DNA of 64,000 nt from Lentzea nigeriaca. GTDB lineage: Bacteria; Actinomycetota; Actinomycetes; Mycobacteriales; Pseudonocardiaceae. Where the stretch lies: the NCBI RefSeq assembly GCF_016907955.1, contig NZ_JAFBCX010000013.1:62001-126000 (forward strand), in the 5' to 3' direction. Numbering within the stretch: position 1 is the stretch's first letter; each line of letters starts with the position of its first letter. The notes below the pieces were generated by a model. The model had not been told where the DNA came from. It worked only from the letters and a program-made list of their open reading frames with translations, and did not search any database. Shown here in pieces: positions 15,788 through 23,924 of this stretch. The translations under genes were made by a program, and so were the position numbers.

Positions 15788-17091
15788 TTCGCCGCGTCCA
15801 CTTCGGACTGGACTTCCTTGATGAACGACGCTGCCGCGGCCTCGGGAGTGGCCCGGCCGAACAGCACGTCCTCGGTGTGCCGCTTCTGGATCGCGTCGAG
15901 GGTGCTGGCGCCGTTCGGGGTGATCCTGGGCGGGTCGCTGACCGGCACGGTGTCGAGGTACTCCTTGGCTGCCTTGTCGGTTTCCTTGAGCTGACCGGCG
16001 ATCGCCTCGCGGATCTTCAGGTTCGCGGGCACACCGCGTTCGGTGAGCAGGATCTTGGCCGCTTCCTCGTCGTTGGCGAGGAAGCTCACGAACGCCGCCG
16101 CCTCCGCGGGGTGCTTGGACCGCGACGACACCGACCAGAACATCGACGGCTTGTAGTACGCGCCCGGCTTGCCCTGCGACTCACCCGGCAGCCGCAGCAG
16201 CTTCAGCTTGGCGCCGCTGGCCACGGTCAGCGCGGTGAGCTGCGTGTTCCACCAGAACCCGAACACCGCGGTGTTCGTCGCGGTCGCGGACTGGTTGAGG
16301 CCGGCGGAGGCCTTCTCGACGGTCACCGACGGCGGCGGCGCGATCCCGGCCTTGGCGAGGTCGGCGATGTAGGTCCAGTACTGCGTCGCGATCTCGGGCG
16401 GCAGCACCACCTTGCCGTCCTTGTCGAACAGCGCCTTGCCCTGCTGCCGCGCCCGGATGCTCAGCCCGGCCGTGTCGTTGATGCCCGGCGACTGCACGCC
16501 GAACACCTGACCGCCGCCCGCCTTCGCCACCTGCTCGCCGATGGCCTCCAGGTCGTCCCACGACCACTTCGTGTCGTCGGGCAGCGGGATGTTGTACTTC
16601 GCGAGCAGGTCGGTGTTGGCCATGATCGAGTACATGCCGAGGCCGACCGGCAGCCCGTACTGCTTGCCGTCGATCGCGCCGGTCGCGAGCGCCTTCTGGT
16701 CGAAGTTCGTGGTGTCGAGGTGCTTCTTGGCCTCGTTCAGGTCCAGCAGCGCGCCGCGCTCCGCGTAGGAGGCGATGTACAGCTCGTCCATCTGCATGAT
16801 GTCCGGCGCGTCGTTGGCGGCCATCGTGGTGGCGAGGCTGTCCCAGTAGCCGTTCCACTCCTTGAACTCACCCTTGATGGTGATGTTCGGGTGCTTCTTC
16901 TGGAACATCTCGATGACCTGCTGGGTCCGCTTGTGCCGGTCGTCCGCGCCCCACCAGGTGAACCGCAGCGTCACCGGTTCCGCGGTCAGGTCTCCCCCGG
17001 CATCGGAACCGGAACCGCAGGCCGCGAGCAGCGACGCGGTCAGGGACAGCAGGACGGTCAACGCTGTGCGGCGCCGTGCCCCTCTGAACAT
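15784..17091 (-). CDS. Carbohydrate ABC transporter substrate-binding lipoprotein
   Basis: A 435-residue product with a lipoprotein signal peptide ending in a lipobox (LTASLLAACGSG). The mature protein is a family-1 extracellular sugar-binding protein: LRFTWWGADDRHKRTQQVIE, the NDAPDIMQMDELYIASYAE ligand loop, KWSWDDLEAIGEQV, and a C-terminal GKPGAYYKPSMFWSVSSRSK hinge region. The many Trp and Tyr around the cleft are typical for oligosaccharide binding. It is third in the minus-strand importer operon; its stop overlaps the oxidoreductase start. No ATPase gene is present, so the importer presumably uses a shared MsiK-like ATPase elsewhere (established for actinomycete sugar importers, inferred here). 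Confidence 0.93.
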   Translation of the reverse strand: MFRGARRRTALTVLLSLTASLLAACGSGSDAGGDLTAEPVTLRFTWWGADDRHKRTQQVIEMFQKKHPNITIKGEFKEWNGYWDSLATTMAANDAPDIMQMDELYIASYAERGALLDLNEAKKHLDTTNFDQKALATGAIDGKQYGLPVGLGMYSIMANTDLLAKYNIPLPDDTKWSWDDLEAIGEQVAKAGGGQVFGVQSPGINDTAGLSIRARQQGKALFDKDGKVVLPPEIATQYWTYIADLAKAGIAPPPSVTVEKASAGLNQSATATNTAVFGFWWNTQLTALTVASGAKLKLLRLPGESQGKPGAYYKPSMFWSVSSRSKHPAEAAAFVSFLANDEEAAKILLTERGVPANLKIREAIAGQLKETDKAAKEYLDTVPVSDPPRITPNGASTLDAIQKRHTEDVLFGRATPEAAAASFIKEVQSEVDAAK

Positions 17092-17106
17092 GGCTGTTCC
17101 TTTCGG

Positions 17107-17949
17107 CTACTTGCCACCGGTCGTGGCGATCCCCTTGACGAGGTACCGCTGGCCGATGAGGAAGGCGAGGAAGATCGGGATGAGGGACACCACGCTCATC
17201 GCGAACTGCGAGCCCCACGAGGTGGCGACCGTCGAGTCGACGAACGTGCGCAGGGCGACCGGGACCGTGTACATGTCCGGGTCGGTGAGGTAGATCAGCT
17301 GGCCGAAGAAGTCGTTCCAGGTCCAGATGAACGTGAAGATCGTCGTGGTGGCGAGCGCAGGCGTCATCAGCGGCAGGATGATCCGCAGGAAGATCCGTGG
17401 ATGGCCGCAGCCGTCGATGCGCGCCGCCTCGTCCAGCTCGCGCGGCAGGCCGCGGATGAACTGCACCATCAGGAACACGAAGAACGCGTCGGTGGCGAGG
17501 AGCTTCGGCACGATCAGCGGCAGGAACGTGTTCACCCAGCCGATCTGGGAGAACAGCACGTACTGCGGCACGATGATCACGTGGATCGGCAGCATGATCG
17601 TGCCGAGCATGATGCCGAACCACCACCGCTTGCCGGTGAAGTGCAGCCGGGCGAACGCATACGCCGCCATCGAGCACGACACCAGGTTGCCGATGATGCA
17701 GCCCAGCACCACGATCGTCGAGTTGACCAGGTACGTCCCGAACGACGGGGTGAGCGCGTTCCAGCCCTCCGCGTAGTTCTCGGTCTTCAGGCCGTCGAGG
17801 ATCAGGCCGGGACTGCGGAAGATCTCGTCGTCCGGCCGCAGCGAGCTCACGATCATCCACAGCACCGGGTACAGCATCACGATCCCGATCAGGACCAGGC
17901 CGAGGTGCTTGGCCGGCACGAGCAGGCGCCGCCGGAGGTCAGTCGTCAT
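17107..17949 (-). CDS. Carbohydrate ABC transporter permease, MalG type
   Basis: A 280-residue product with six predicted membrane segments, beginning with LGLVLIGIVMLYPVLWMIVS. The EAA loop that docks the ATPase is ELDEAARIDGCGHPRIFLRI. The C-terminal WQVAE-free end (GQRYLVKGIATTGGK) is the usual MalG-class tail. It overlaps the MalF-type gene by 11 bp and precedes the binding-protein gene by 15 bp. It forms the heterodimeric channel with the upstream permease. Confidence 0.92.
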   Translation of the reverse strand: MTTDLRRRLLVPAKHLGLVLIGIVMLYPVLWMIVSSLRPDDEIFRSPGLILDGLKTENYAEGWNALTPSFGTYLVNSTIVVLGCIIGNLVSCSMAAYAFARLHFTGKRWWFGIMLGTIMLPIHVIIVPQYVLFSQIGWVNTFLPLIVPKLLATDAFFVFLMVQFIRGLPRELDEAARIDGCGHPRIFLRIILPLMTPALATTTIFTFIWTWNDFFGQLIYLTDPDMYTVPVALRTFVDSTVATSWGSQFAMSVVSLIPIFLAFLIGQRYLVKGIATTGGK

Positions 17950-18862
17950 AGAACACCCAGTACTTCGCCGCCCAGAAGTTGATCGCGGTGAACGCCGCGA
18001 TGATCAGGAGCAGGAACCAGGCCAGCGCCGACGCGTAGCCCATGTCGAACCGGCTGAACCCCTGCTGGTACAGGTAGAGCGTGTAGAACATGGTCGAGTC
18101 GGACGGCCCGCCCGTGCCGTTGGAGACGACGAACGCCTGCGTGAACGACTGGAACGCGTGGATGATCTGCAGCACCAGGTTGAAGAACACGATCGGCGAG
18201 AGCAGCGGCAGCGTGATCCGCCAGAACTGCGACCATTTGCTCGCCCCGTCGATCGCGGCGGCCTCGTAGTACATGGCCGGGATCTGCCGCAGGCCCGCCA
18301 GGAAGATGATCATCGGTGACCCGAACGTCCAGACGTTCAGCACGATGAGCGTCGACAGCGCGGTGTCCGGGTCGGAGATCCAGCCCTTGCCCTCGACGCC
18401 GAAGAAGCTCAGCACGCGGTTCACCAGGCCGTCGGTGCCGAAGACCTGTGTCCACAGCACCGCGATCGCCACGCTCGACCCGAGCAGCGACGGCAGGTAG
18501 AACGCCGAGCGGTAGAACGCGAGCCCCCGCAGGCCGCGGTCGAGCAGCAGCGCCACGCCCAGCGCGCAGGCGAGCTGCAACGGCACCGACACGAGCACGT
18601 AGGTGAACGTGACGCCCAGCGCGTTGTGCAGCCGCTCGTCGCTGAGGATGCGGGCGAAGTTGTCGAATCCGATGAACTTCGGAGGCTGGATCAGGTTGTA
18701 CTTCGTGAACCCGAGGCCGAAGGACGCGAGCACGGGGCCGATGGTGATGAAGATCAGCCCGGCGAACCAGGGCGCGAGGAACCAGAAGGCGGCTCTGTTG
18801 TCGCGCTTGCGCACCTGAACGCCGCCCCGGCGGAGCTGACGCAGTTCGTCCAACGCGCTCAT
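17939..18862 (-). CDS. Carbohydrate ABC transporter permease, MalF type
   Basis: A 307-residue product starting at ATG 18862 behind CAGGAG. The frame stays open far upstream to 20998 but that part has no protein character and lies across other genes. Six membrane segments, EAA loop YEAAAIDGASKWSQFWRI followed by TLPLLSP, and the C-terminal segment FTAINFWAAKYWVFYDD. First gene of the importer/oxidoreductase/PmoA/cupin operon; a -35/-10 pair and an operator lie just upstream. The protein is strikingly similar in layout and wording to the MalF-type permease at 24063 (both contain FYRxxFYLPSLLG and YASAxAW), so the two importers are probably paralogues. Confidence 0.92.
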   Translation of the reverse strand: MSALDELRQLRRGGVQVRKRDNRAAFWFLAPWFAGLIFITIGPVLASFGLGFTKYNLIQPPKFIGFDNFARILSDERLHNALGVTFTYVLVSVPLQLACALGVALLLDRGLRGLAFYRSAFYLPSLLGSSVAIAVLWTQVFGTDGLVNRVLSFFGVEGKGWISDPDTALSTLIVLNVWTFGSPMIIFLAGLRQIPAMYYEAAAIDGASKWSQFWRITLPLLSPIVFFNLVLQIIHAFQSFTQAFVVSNGTGGPSDSTMFYTLYLYQQGFSRFDMGYASALAWFLLLIIAAFTAINFWAAKYWVFYDD

Positions 18863-18882
18863 GAGCTCCTGACCCCATCGGC

Positions 18883-18928
18883 TGGAAAACGCTTTCCGGA
18901 GTCTGCATCCGGGCATCACCAGCGTCAA
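18883..18928 (-). promoter_or_regulatory. Promoter and LacI-type operator of the importer operon
   Basis: On the minus strand TTGACG (18928-18923), a 17-bp spacer and CAGACT (18905-18900) form a sigma-70-like promoter. Directly after it, CCGGAAAGCGTTTTCCA (18899-18883) is a near-perfect palindrome, GGAAAGCG/TTTTCC, of LacI-family form at the expected transcription start. The arrangement is the same, to the base spacing, as at 23925-23970. Confidence 0.7.
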
Positions 18929-18936
18929 GCAACGCC

Positions 18937-18985
18937 GTCGAACGGCGTCGAACGGAGTTGTCGAACGGAGACCTGCCCGTTCGAC
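18937..18985. repeat. Three direct and one inverted GTCGAACGG-type repeats upstream of the importer promoter
   Basis: GTCGAACGG occurs at 18937-18945, 18947-18955 and 18960-18968, and the inverted CGTTCGAC at 18978-18985. They begin about 10 bp upstream of the minus-strand -35 box, the usual place for an activator. The same core word (TCGAAC) is clustered in the GH2/BNR intergenic region at 4267-4367. Between 18986 and 19078 nothing else stands out. Confidence 0.55.
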
Positions 18986-19078
18986 TGAAGTCCTTTGAGG
19001 ACAGATCGGAACCCGGATCACCCTGCTGCTCACGGCGCGCGGGCGGCCCTGCTCGGCCCCGTCGTGGCGGTGGCCGGA

Positions 19079-19801
19079 ATGATGATCCACGTCGTCGTGC
19101 GCAACGCCAGAACCGTCGCAGTGGAGGACCGTCAGGTGCGAGCAGTTCCCTACCGGGCGCAATGGGAGTCGCCAGACCTCATCGCCGACATCCTCGCCGG
19201 TGCGCTGCCCGCGGCCGACGACCCGCTGTGGGCTCGTTCCGGGGCGGACTCCGCACAGGAGTACGAGTTCTGGAGCTGGCGCGCCTGCGGGATGGCCTGT
19301 CTGAAGATGGCACTCGCGTACTGGGGCCTGGAGGAACCGCCGCTGGTCCAGCTGGCCGAGGAGGCGTCGTCCCACGGTGCCTACGAGCGGCATGAGACGG
19401 GCGTGCGCGGGCTGATCTACGCGCCGTTCGTTTCCTATGTGGAGCAGCGGTTCGGGCTGTCCGCACGCAGCTGCCCCGACCTGCCGCCGGACGCGCTGGC
19501 GGCGGAGATCTCGGCCGGCGGGCTGGTGCTGGCCTCCGTACACGCCGGCATCCGGCGGCCGGACACGACTCCCCCGCACCGTGGCGGGCATCTCGTGCTG
19601 GTCATCGGATGCACCGGCACGGAGGTGGTCTTCCACAACCCGTCCGGTGACCGCACGGGCAACCAGGCGTTCGCGACGGTCAGCCGGGAGGAGTTCGAGC
19701 GGTTCTACGCCGGACGCGGGATCGTGCTGGGCCCAGGGCGGCCGGGCCCAGCCACGAACGCTCAGCCGAGCACCCGCACCGAAAGCCCGTTGGGCCGGTA
19801 G
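19079..19801 (+). CDS. C39-like cysteine peptidase domain protein
   Basis: About 240 residues from ATG 19079 (the adjacent ATG 19082 or an upstream GTG are alternatives; no strong ribosome site). Peptidase C39-like papain fold: catalytic Cys in WSWRACGMACLKMALAYWG, catalytic His in RGGHLVLVIG and the third residue near FHNPSGD. Length is normal for the stand-alone PF13529-type proteins of actinomycetes. No signal peptide or membrane segment and no bacteriocin ABC domain, so it is probably not a peptide exporter. Its last 40 bp overlap the 3' end of the convergent phosphatase gene, and that gene's terminator hairpin lies inside this coding sequence. Substrate unknown. Confidence 0.78.
   Translation: MMIHVVVRNARTVAVEDRQVRAVPYRAQWESPDLIADILAGALPAADDPLWARSGADSAQEYEFWSWRACGMACLKMALAYWGLEEPPLVQLAEEASSHGAYERHETGVRGLIYAPFVSYVEQRFGLSARSCPDLPPDALAAEISAGGLVLASVHAGIRRPDTTPPHRGGHLVLVIGCTGTEVVFHNPSGDRTGNQAFATVSREEFERFYAGRGIVLGPGRPGPATNAQPSTRTESPLGR
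19726..19752 (-). terminator. Hairpin downstream of the PAP2 phosphatase gene, inside the C39-like gene
   Basis: GCTGGGCCC (19726-19734) pairs with GGGCCCAGC (19744-19752) around 9 nt, starting 10 bp beyond the phosphatase stop (19762). No T run follows. It encodes part of the C-terminal tail of the convergent C39-like protein. Confidence 0.55.
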
Positions 19802-21639
19802 CACGCCTGCACCTTGCGTCCGCCGCCCGCCACGGTGACCTGGGCGAACCGGCCGAGCAACGCGGGCGCCGCGAGCACCGGCACGACCGCGCCGACCGGC
19901 ACGTTCCGCAGCGTGAGCTCCAGCGTGCCGCCGGTGAGGGAGATCGGGCGCACGGAGGTCAGCGCGGGGCAGCCTCCCCGCACGGTCGCCGCCAGCGTGG
20001 TGCCCGTGCCCTGCCGGTAGCTCCGCACGCGCACGTCGCCGGTCAGCCGCAACGTTCCCGCGCGGAGGTGGACGTCGCCCCTGCCGAGTGCGGACGGCGA
20101 CGCGACAACCAGCGTGCCGCCCTCGACGCGGGTGTCGCCGGTGTAGGTGTTGGCCCCGGCCAGGGTGAGCGTGCCGGTGCCGCGCTTGACCAGCCCGCCA
20201 CGACCGCCGATCGCGTTGTGCCAGGTGTCGGCGGCGTGGAAGCCGCCGCGGTTGGCGTCCATGTCGACGCGGACGTCCGAGTCGAACGCGCCGAATCCGT
20301 CGGCAGCCGCGAAGAGGTTCAACCTGCCCCAGTGCTCGGGGCCGTCGAGCAGGGCGTGCCCGGACGGCAGCGCGGTGGTGCGCAGGACCTCGCGCCGCTG
20401 GTTCGCGGTGAGATACGGCTGCCGGGTCTCCAGCAGCACCTCCGCGCCCTTCGGCACGGTCATCGGAATGCGCTTTCCGGTCTGCGGCAGGTCGTAGGTG
20501 AGCAGCGGCGCCACGAGCCGGGCGTTGGCCTCGCGGTCGGCGTACGGGTCGGTGGCCGTGCCCGCCGAGTGCGCGTACCCGAAGAGGTCCGCGCCGACGT
20601 GCTGGCGGAAGTACTCGCTCGCCTGCGTGCGGGCGGCTGCCTTGAGCGCGGCGTTCTGCGGGTCGGCCAGCGTGGCGGCGGCGAGCGCGGTCGCGAGGAT
20701 CCGGCCGCCGATCACGTCGACCGGCGAGTGCATGCCCGCCGTGATCCGCATGTCGGACAGGTCGAACGCCCTGGTCACGAGCTCCTGGAACCGTTCGGGG
20801 ACCGCATAGGCGAGCGCCAGGCAGGCCAGGTGCAGCGCGTTGGTGTGGCCGCTCGGGTAGCCGCCGTCCTCGGCCGGCTTCGTGCTGCGCTGCCGCAGCA
20901 GTTGCGGGGCGACCACGACGTCCGTGCGGTACACCGGATAGCCGAACTCGTCGGTGGCTCCGGTGGGACTGACCGTGCTGTCCGGGCTGAGCCGCCACGG
21001 CCGCGGGTACTGGTAGGCGGACTTCGACGGGTTGCCGGAGGCGAACGGCCCGCGAACCGTGTTGACCAGGGTGACGACCTGCCCCAGCGCCGAGTCCGGC
21101 GAGCCCGCGCCGAGCGCTGATCCCGCGGGAGCGTCCGGCGGCAACTTCTCATCCACAGTGGACGGTGGCGTGCCGTCCGGCGCCTCGATGATACCGGTGA
21201 CGGCCTTGGCCCCGGTCTTGTACAACTCGGCCAGCGGGCCGAGCCCTCCGATAGCGGCGTAGCTCTGGTGCTGACGGTCCACGATGAACGCTCGCTTGGC
21301 CTGGTCGGCGGTGCGTGCCCTGGTGATCCGCGCGACGTGGCGGACGTTGGCGATGAGCACGTCCCGGTTGAGCACGACTCCGTTGTCCCAGCTGCTGCCG
21401 GTGCGCCAGAGGTCCTGCATCCCGGACAGGATGCGGACCGCCGCGTTGGTCTCCGGCGTCTGGTTGGCGGGCACGTTGGTGCGGTAGGAGTCGACGAACG
21501 GCGCCGCTCCCGTGGGCAGCTCTGCGGCGTTCGCTTCGAGGGCCAGGTCGAGCGTGGTCGGGCCGATCAGCAGGCCGGCGGACAGCATCGCCGATCGGCG
21601 CAGCAGTGTCCTGCGGTCGAATGCTTCGGCGGTGGTCAT
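19762..21639 (-). CDS. Secreted PAP2-family phosphatase with autotransporter-type beta-strand repeat
   Basis: A 625-residue product with a twin-arginine-like signal (FDRRTLLRRSAMLSAGLLIG). All three acid-phosphatase motifs are present: KSAYQYPRP (K-x6-RP), GGYPSGHTNA (PSGH) and RITAGMHSPVD (R-x5-H-x3-D). This matches the large secreted vanadium-haloperoxidase-related phosphatases of actinomycetes. After the catalytic domain, from about residue 480, comes a passenger-associated beta-helix repeat (GGLVKRGTGTLTLAGANTY, TGDTRVEGGTLVVASPSALG), a motif normally found in Gram-negative autotransporters. Likely releases phosphate from extracellular organic esters. Start ATG 21639 has GGGAG 7 nt upstream, and that ribosome site is part of an inverted repeat (21639-21752). 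Confidence 0.88.
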   Translation of the reverse strand: MTTAEAFDRRTLLRRSAMLSAGLLIGPTTLDLALEANAAELPTGAAPFVDSYRTNVPANQTPETNAAVRILSGMQDLWRTGSSWDNGVVLNRDVLIANVRHVARITRARTADQAKRAFIVDRQHQSYAAIGGLGPLAELYKTGAKAVTGIIEAPDGTPPSTVDEKLPPDAPAGSALGAGSPDSALGQVVTLVNTVRGPFASGNPSKSAYQYPRPWRLSPDSTVSPTGATDEFGYPVYRTDVVVAPQLLRQRSTKPAEDGGYPSGHTNALHLACLALAYAVPERFQELVTRAFDLSDMRITAGMHSPVDVIGGRILATALAAATLADPQNAALKAAARTQASEYFRQHVGADLFGYAHSAGTATDPYADREANARLVAPLLTYDLPQTGKRIPMTVPKGAEVLLETRQPYLTANQRREVLRTTALPSGHALLDGPEHWGRLNLFAAADGFGAFDSDVRVDMDANRGGFHAADTWHNAIGGRGGLVKRGTGTLTLAGANTYTGDTRVEGGTLVVASPSALGRGDVHLRAGTLRLTGDVRVRSYRQGTGTTLAATVRGGCPALTSVRPISLTGGTLELTLRNVPVGAVVPVLAAPALLGRFAQVTVAGGGRKVQACYRPNGLSVRVLG

Positions 21640-21752
21640 GTTAACGCTCCCAACAGTCCTTCAGGGACACGCGTGGCGACACGGAGAATGTCGTGCAGAA
21701 TACGCAACGGAACCGGACCGTACTCGAACATCAGGAGGTGTGAGCGTTAACA
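21639..21752. repeat. Inverted 11-bp repeat flanking the phosphatase leader
   Basis: TGTTAACGCTC (21639-21649) and GAGCGTTAACA (21742-21752) are perfect inverted copies 92 bp apart, one overlapping the phosphatase ribosome site and start, the other 3 bp from the stop of the next minus-strand gene. Each resembles a LacI-family operator of the TGTTAACGCTCACA kind, so they may be two sites bridged by a looped repressor. Confidence 0.5.
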
Positions 21753-21754
21753 GT

Positions 21755-23722
21755 TCACGCTGCGGCGATGCGCAGGACCGGCTCGCCGCCGACGTCGCCC
21801 GCCGGATGGCCGACCACCGCCGTGAAGAACGGGGTGCGCACCCGCACGCCGTCCGCGACCTCCTCGGCCGCCACCTCCAGCGTGACCGGCTCCGGCCCGT
21901 AGCAGAGCGCGAAAACGGCCCGTGCGTGCGGCGAGTCGGCGATCGGCGCGGCCAGCACGTGGTTGGTCGCGATCACACGACGCCAGCCCGCGTCCGGGTT
22001 GCCGTAGCCCCTCGGGTCGTCACCGAGCCAGAACGACAGCTGCTCCTGCGTCATGCCGGCGGTGCGCGGGTTGTTGAAGTACGCGGGGCCGTCCGGCGGG
22101 TTCTCCACGCGCAGCCCGGCGGCCGAGCTCAGCGCGAGCCCACCCGCGAGCAGCGTCCTCACCGGTCCGAGGGCACGCCAGGCATCGCCGAGGTCGAACG
22201 GTTCACCGCCCGGCTCGCTCACCGTCCGGATGCGACGCTGCCGCGCCCCCTCCGCCGCGGCGTAGGGCAGACCGGCGAGGAACGACAGCTCCGCGTTGAT
22301 CGGCAACGCGGAGCGGTCGAGCACCGCGACCAGGAAGAGGCGTTCGCCGTCGGTGACGTACAACTGTTGCACCGAAAGCATGACCTGGTCCCAGGTCACC
22401 ACCGCCTTGGTCACCAGCTTGGCGCCCAGCCCGCCTTCGTAGGCAGCGCGGACGCGCACAGGGCCGAGCGGCCGGGTGAGCAGCATCCTCCTGCCGTCGG
22501 CGTACTGCACGAGCGGTCCGATGCCGTGCTGGTGGTCCACGACGGACTCGATGACCGCGGTCCCTGCGGCATCGATCAAGTACGGGGTGAGCTGCCCGGT
22601 GAGCGAGACCGAGACCTGCCCGTGCCGCAGCGAGTAGCGGGTGTGCACGGGATCCGGCGCCGGCGCGCGGTACCACCGGTTCCCGTCGAGGAAGAACCAC
22701 ACCGTGGCGAAGGCGAAGTGCCCACTCGGCACGCCCGGTGTCGTCGCACAGAAGTAGGCCACCCGCCGGTCACCGAGGTAACGGCCGAGCTCCGCCTGGA
22801 TGCGACCGCTGAAGAACCGCAGGCCGAGCATGCCCTCACACCCGCAGTGCTGCTCGCTGTAGCGGGGCCCGCCGTAGTCGAAGCCGCGGGCCGACAGCCG
22901 CGTCTCGAGGTGCCGGGCGATCTCGTCGCCGTCGTCGAGGAAGCACTGCTCGCCGCTCACCTGGTAGGCCCTCGCGAGGAACGTGAGCGAGATGGGCAGG
23001 TAGTTCTGGTCGTGCCCGGCGCCGTGCTCGACCGGCAGCCGCAGGTCGCGGTCGACGACGCGCTTGACCCTGACCTCACTGTGGTACAGGAACATCGCTT
23101 CGTCCACGATGGACTTTTCGGACAACAGGCGCCCCAGCGTCAAACCGGCCACCACGGCACCGATCGCCTGGTTCGCCGTCTGCTGGGGGTTGAACATGCT
23201 CGCCTCGACGAGCCAGCGCCAGAACCCGGTCGCCACCTCCGCGAGCGCGGTCCACTGGGCCTCGGTGATCACCTCGCGGCCGAACTCCAGCACGTTCACC
23301 GCGTGCAGCAACGCCCACACGGTGCTCGGCCAGTCGCCGAAGGGGTGGTCACCGGTTTCGAGCACGTAGCGGGCGTACGGCAGCCCGCTGTCGCGCACCA
23401 GCAGGAACGGCTCGCCGGGGTTGTCGGTGCGGAAGATGCGTTCGGCCAGCACGAAGTCCAGGCCGCGCCGGGCGGCGTCGGTCAGCTCGCGGTCGCGCCG
23501 GTCGCCCCGGTGCCAGGCCAGGCACAGCAAGGAGACCACGCCGAGCGCCATGTCACCGATGTCATCGGCAGCGGCCGGGTCCTCCAGGTTGCCGTCGGGA
23601 CGCTGCCGGGCGAGCACCTCGGACACGGCTCTGGCGAGCACGGTCCGCAGCTCTTCGTCGTCGTCCGGCAGGTCGTGCACGCTCGCGTGCTGGCTCGGCA
23701 GATACACCGCGGCGGCGGTCAT
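21755..23722 (-). CDS. Probable cytoplasmic alpha/alpha-toroid glycosidase or lyase, family not recognised
   Basis: A 655-residue product from ATG 23722 (GAGGAG 5 nt upstream); the frame is open to 24160 but the extension crosses a promoter. No signal peptide. The N-terminal 350 residues read as repeated helix pairs with aromatic and acidic turns (DNPGEPFLLVRDSGLPYA, FGDWPSTVWALLHAVNVLE, SMFNPQQTANQAIGAVVAGL, VEHGAGHDQNYLPISLTFLA), as in (alpha/alpha)6 toroid enzymes. The C-terminal 300 residues look like a beta-sandwich (RYSLRHGQVSVSLTGQLTPY, LFLVAVLDRSALP), the arrangement of heparinase-like and alginate-lyase-like enzymes. I cannot place it in a CAZy family. Divergent from the importer and GH38 mannosidase, it probably trims the same imported oligosaccharide. 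Confidence 0.7.
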   Translation of the reverse strand: MTAAAVYLPSQHASVHDLPDDDEELRTVLARAVSEVLARQRPDGNLEDPAAADDIGDMALGVVSLLCLAWHRGDRRDRELTDAARRGLDFVLAERIFRTDNPGEPFLLVRDSGLPYARYVLETGDHPFGDWPSTVWALLHAVNVLEFGREVITEAQWTALAEVATGFWRWLVEASMFNPQQTANQAIGAVVAGLTLGRLLSEKSIVDEAMFLYHSEVRVKRVVDRDLRLPVEHGAGHDQNYLPISLTFLARAYQVSGEQCFLDDGDEIARHLETRLSARGFDYGGPRYSEQHCGCEGMLGLRFFSGRIQAELGRYLGDRRVAYFCATTPGVPSGHFAFATVWFFLDGNRWYRAPAPDPVHTRYSLRHGQVSVSLTGQLTPYLIDAAGTAVIESVVDHQHGIGPLVQYADGRRMLLTRPLGPVRVRAAYEGGLGAKLVTKAVVTWDQVMLSVQQLYVTDGERLFLVAVLDRSALPINAELSFLAGLPYAAAEGARQRRIRTVSEPGGEPFDLGDAWRALGPVRTLLAGGLALSSAAGLRVENPPDGPAYFNNPRTAGMTQEQLSFWLGDDPRGYGNPDAGWRRVIATNHVLAAPIADSPHARAVFALCYGPEPVTLEVAAEEVADGVRVRTPFFTAVVGHPAGDVGGEPVLRIAAA

Positions 23723-23838
23723 CGGTACTCCTCGCGGGGCGCTCGCCCAAGATCGTCTGCGGTGGTGGGCGTGCGTGGCCGGAGTGCTGCTCCTCCCCTT
23801 CGTCGTCGTGTGCGTCGCGGCTGGGACCCGCCTTGTTG

Positions 23839-23874
23839 GTTTAAACGTAAACTTGTTCACCCGGTCGGAGTCAA
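23839..23874 (-). promoter_or_regulatory. Promoter and operator of the toroid-enzyme gene
   Basis: On the minus strand TTGACT (23874-23869), 17 bp and TTTACG (23851-23846) form a promoter. The -10 region is covered by the inverted repeat GTTTAAACGTAAAC (23839-23852, arms GTTTA/TAAAC). Its sequence differs from the operator of the divergent importer promoter, so the two genes may answer to different regulators. The stretch from 23723 to 23838 is leader without visible gene. Confidence 0.6.
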
Positions 23875-23924
23875 GACGCAGACCTCGAAAATTCCTTGGG
23901 CAACAAGGTTTCCAGAAGTTGTTC

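Noticed and set aside
19079..19801. Reading the C39-like protein as a bacteriocin-processing exporter
   Set aside because: It has no membrane segments or ATPase domain and no precursor-peptide gene nearby.
18863..20998. N-terminal extension of the MalF-type permease gene across the C39-like and phosphatase genes
   Set aside because: The frame is open but the extension crosses a promoter, an operator and two real genes; ATG 18862 with CAGGAG is the start.
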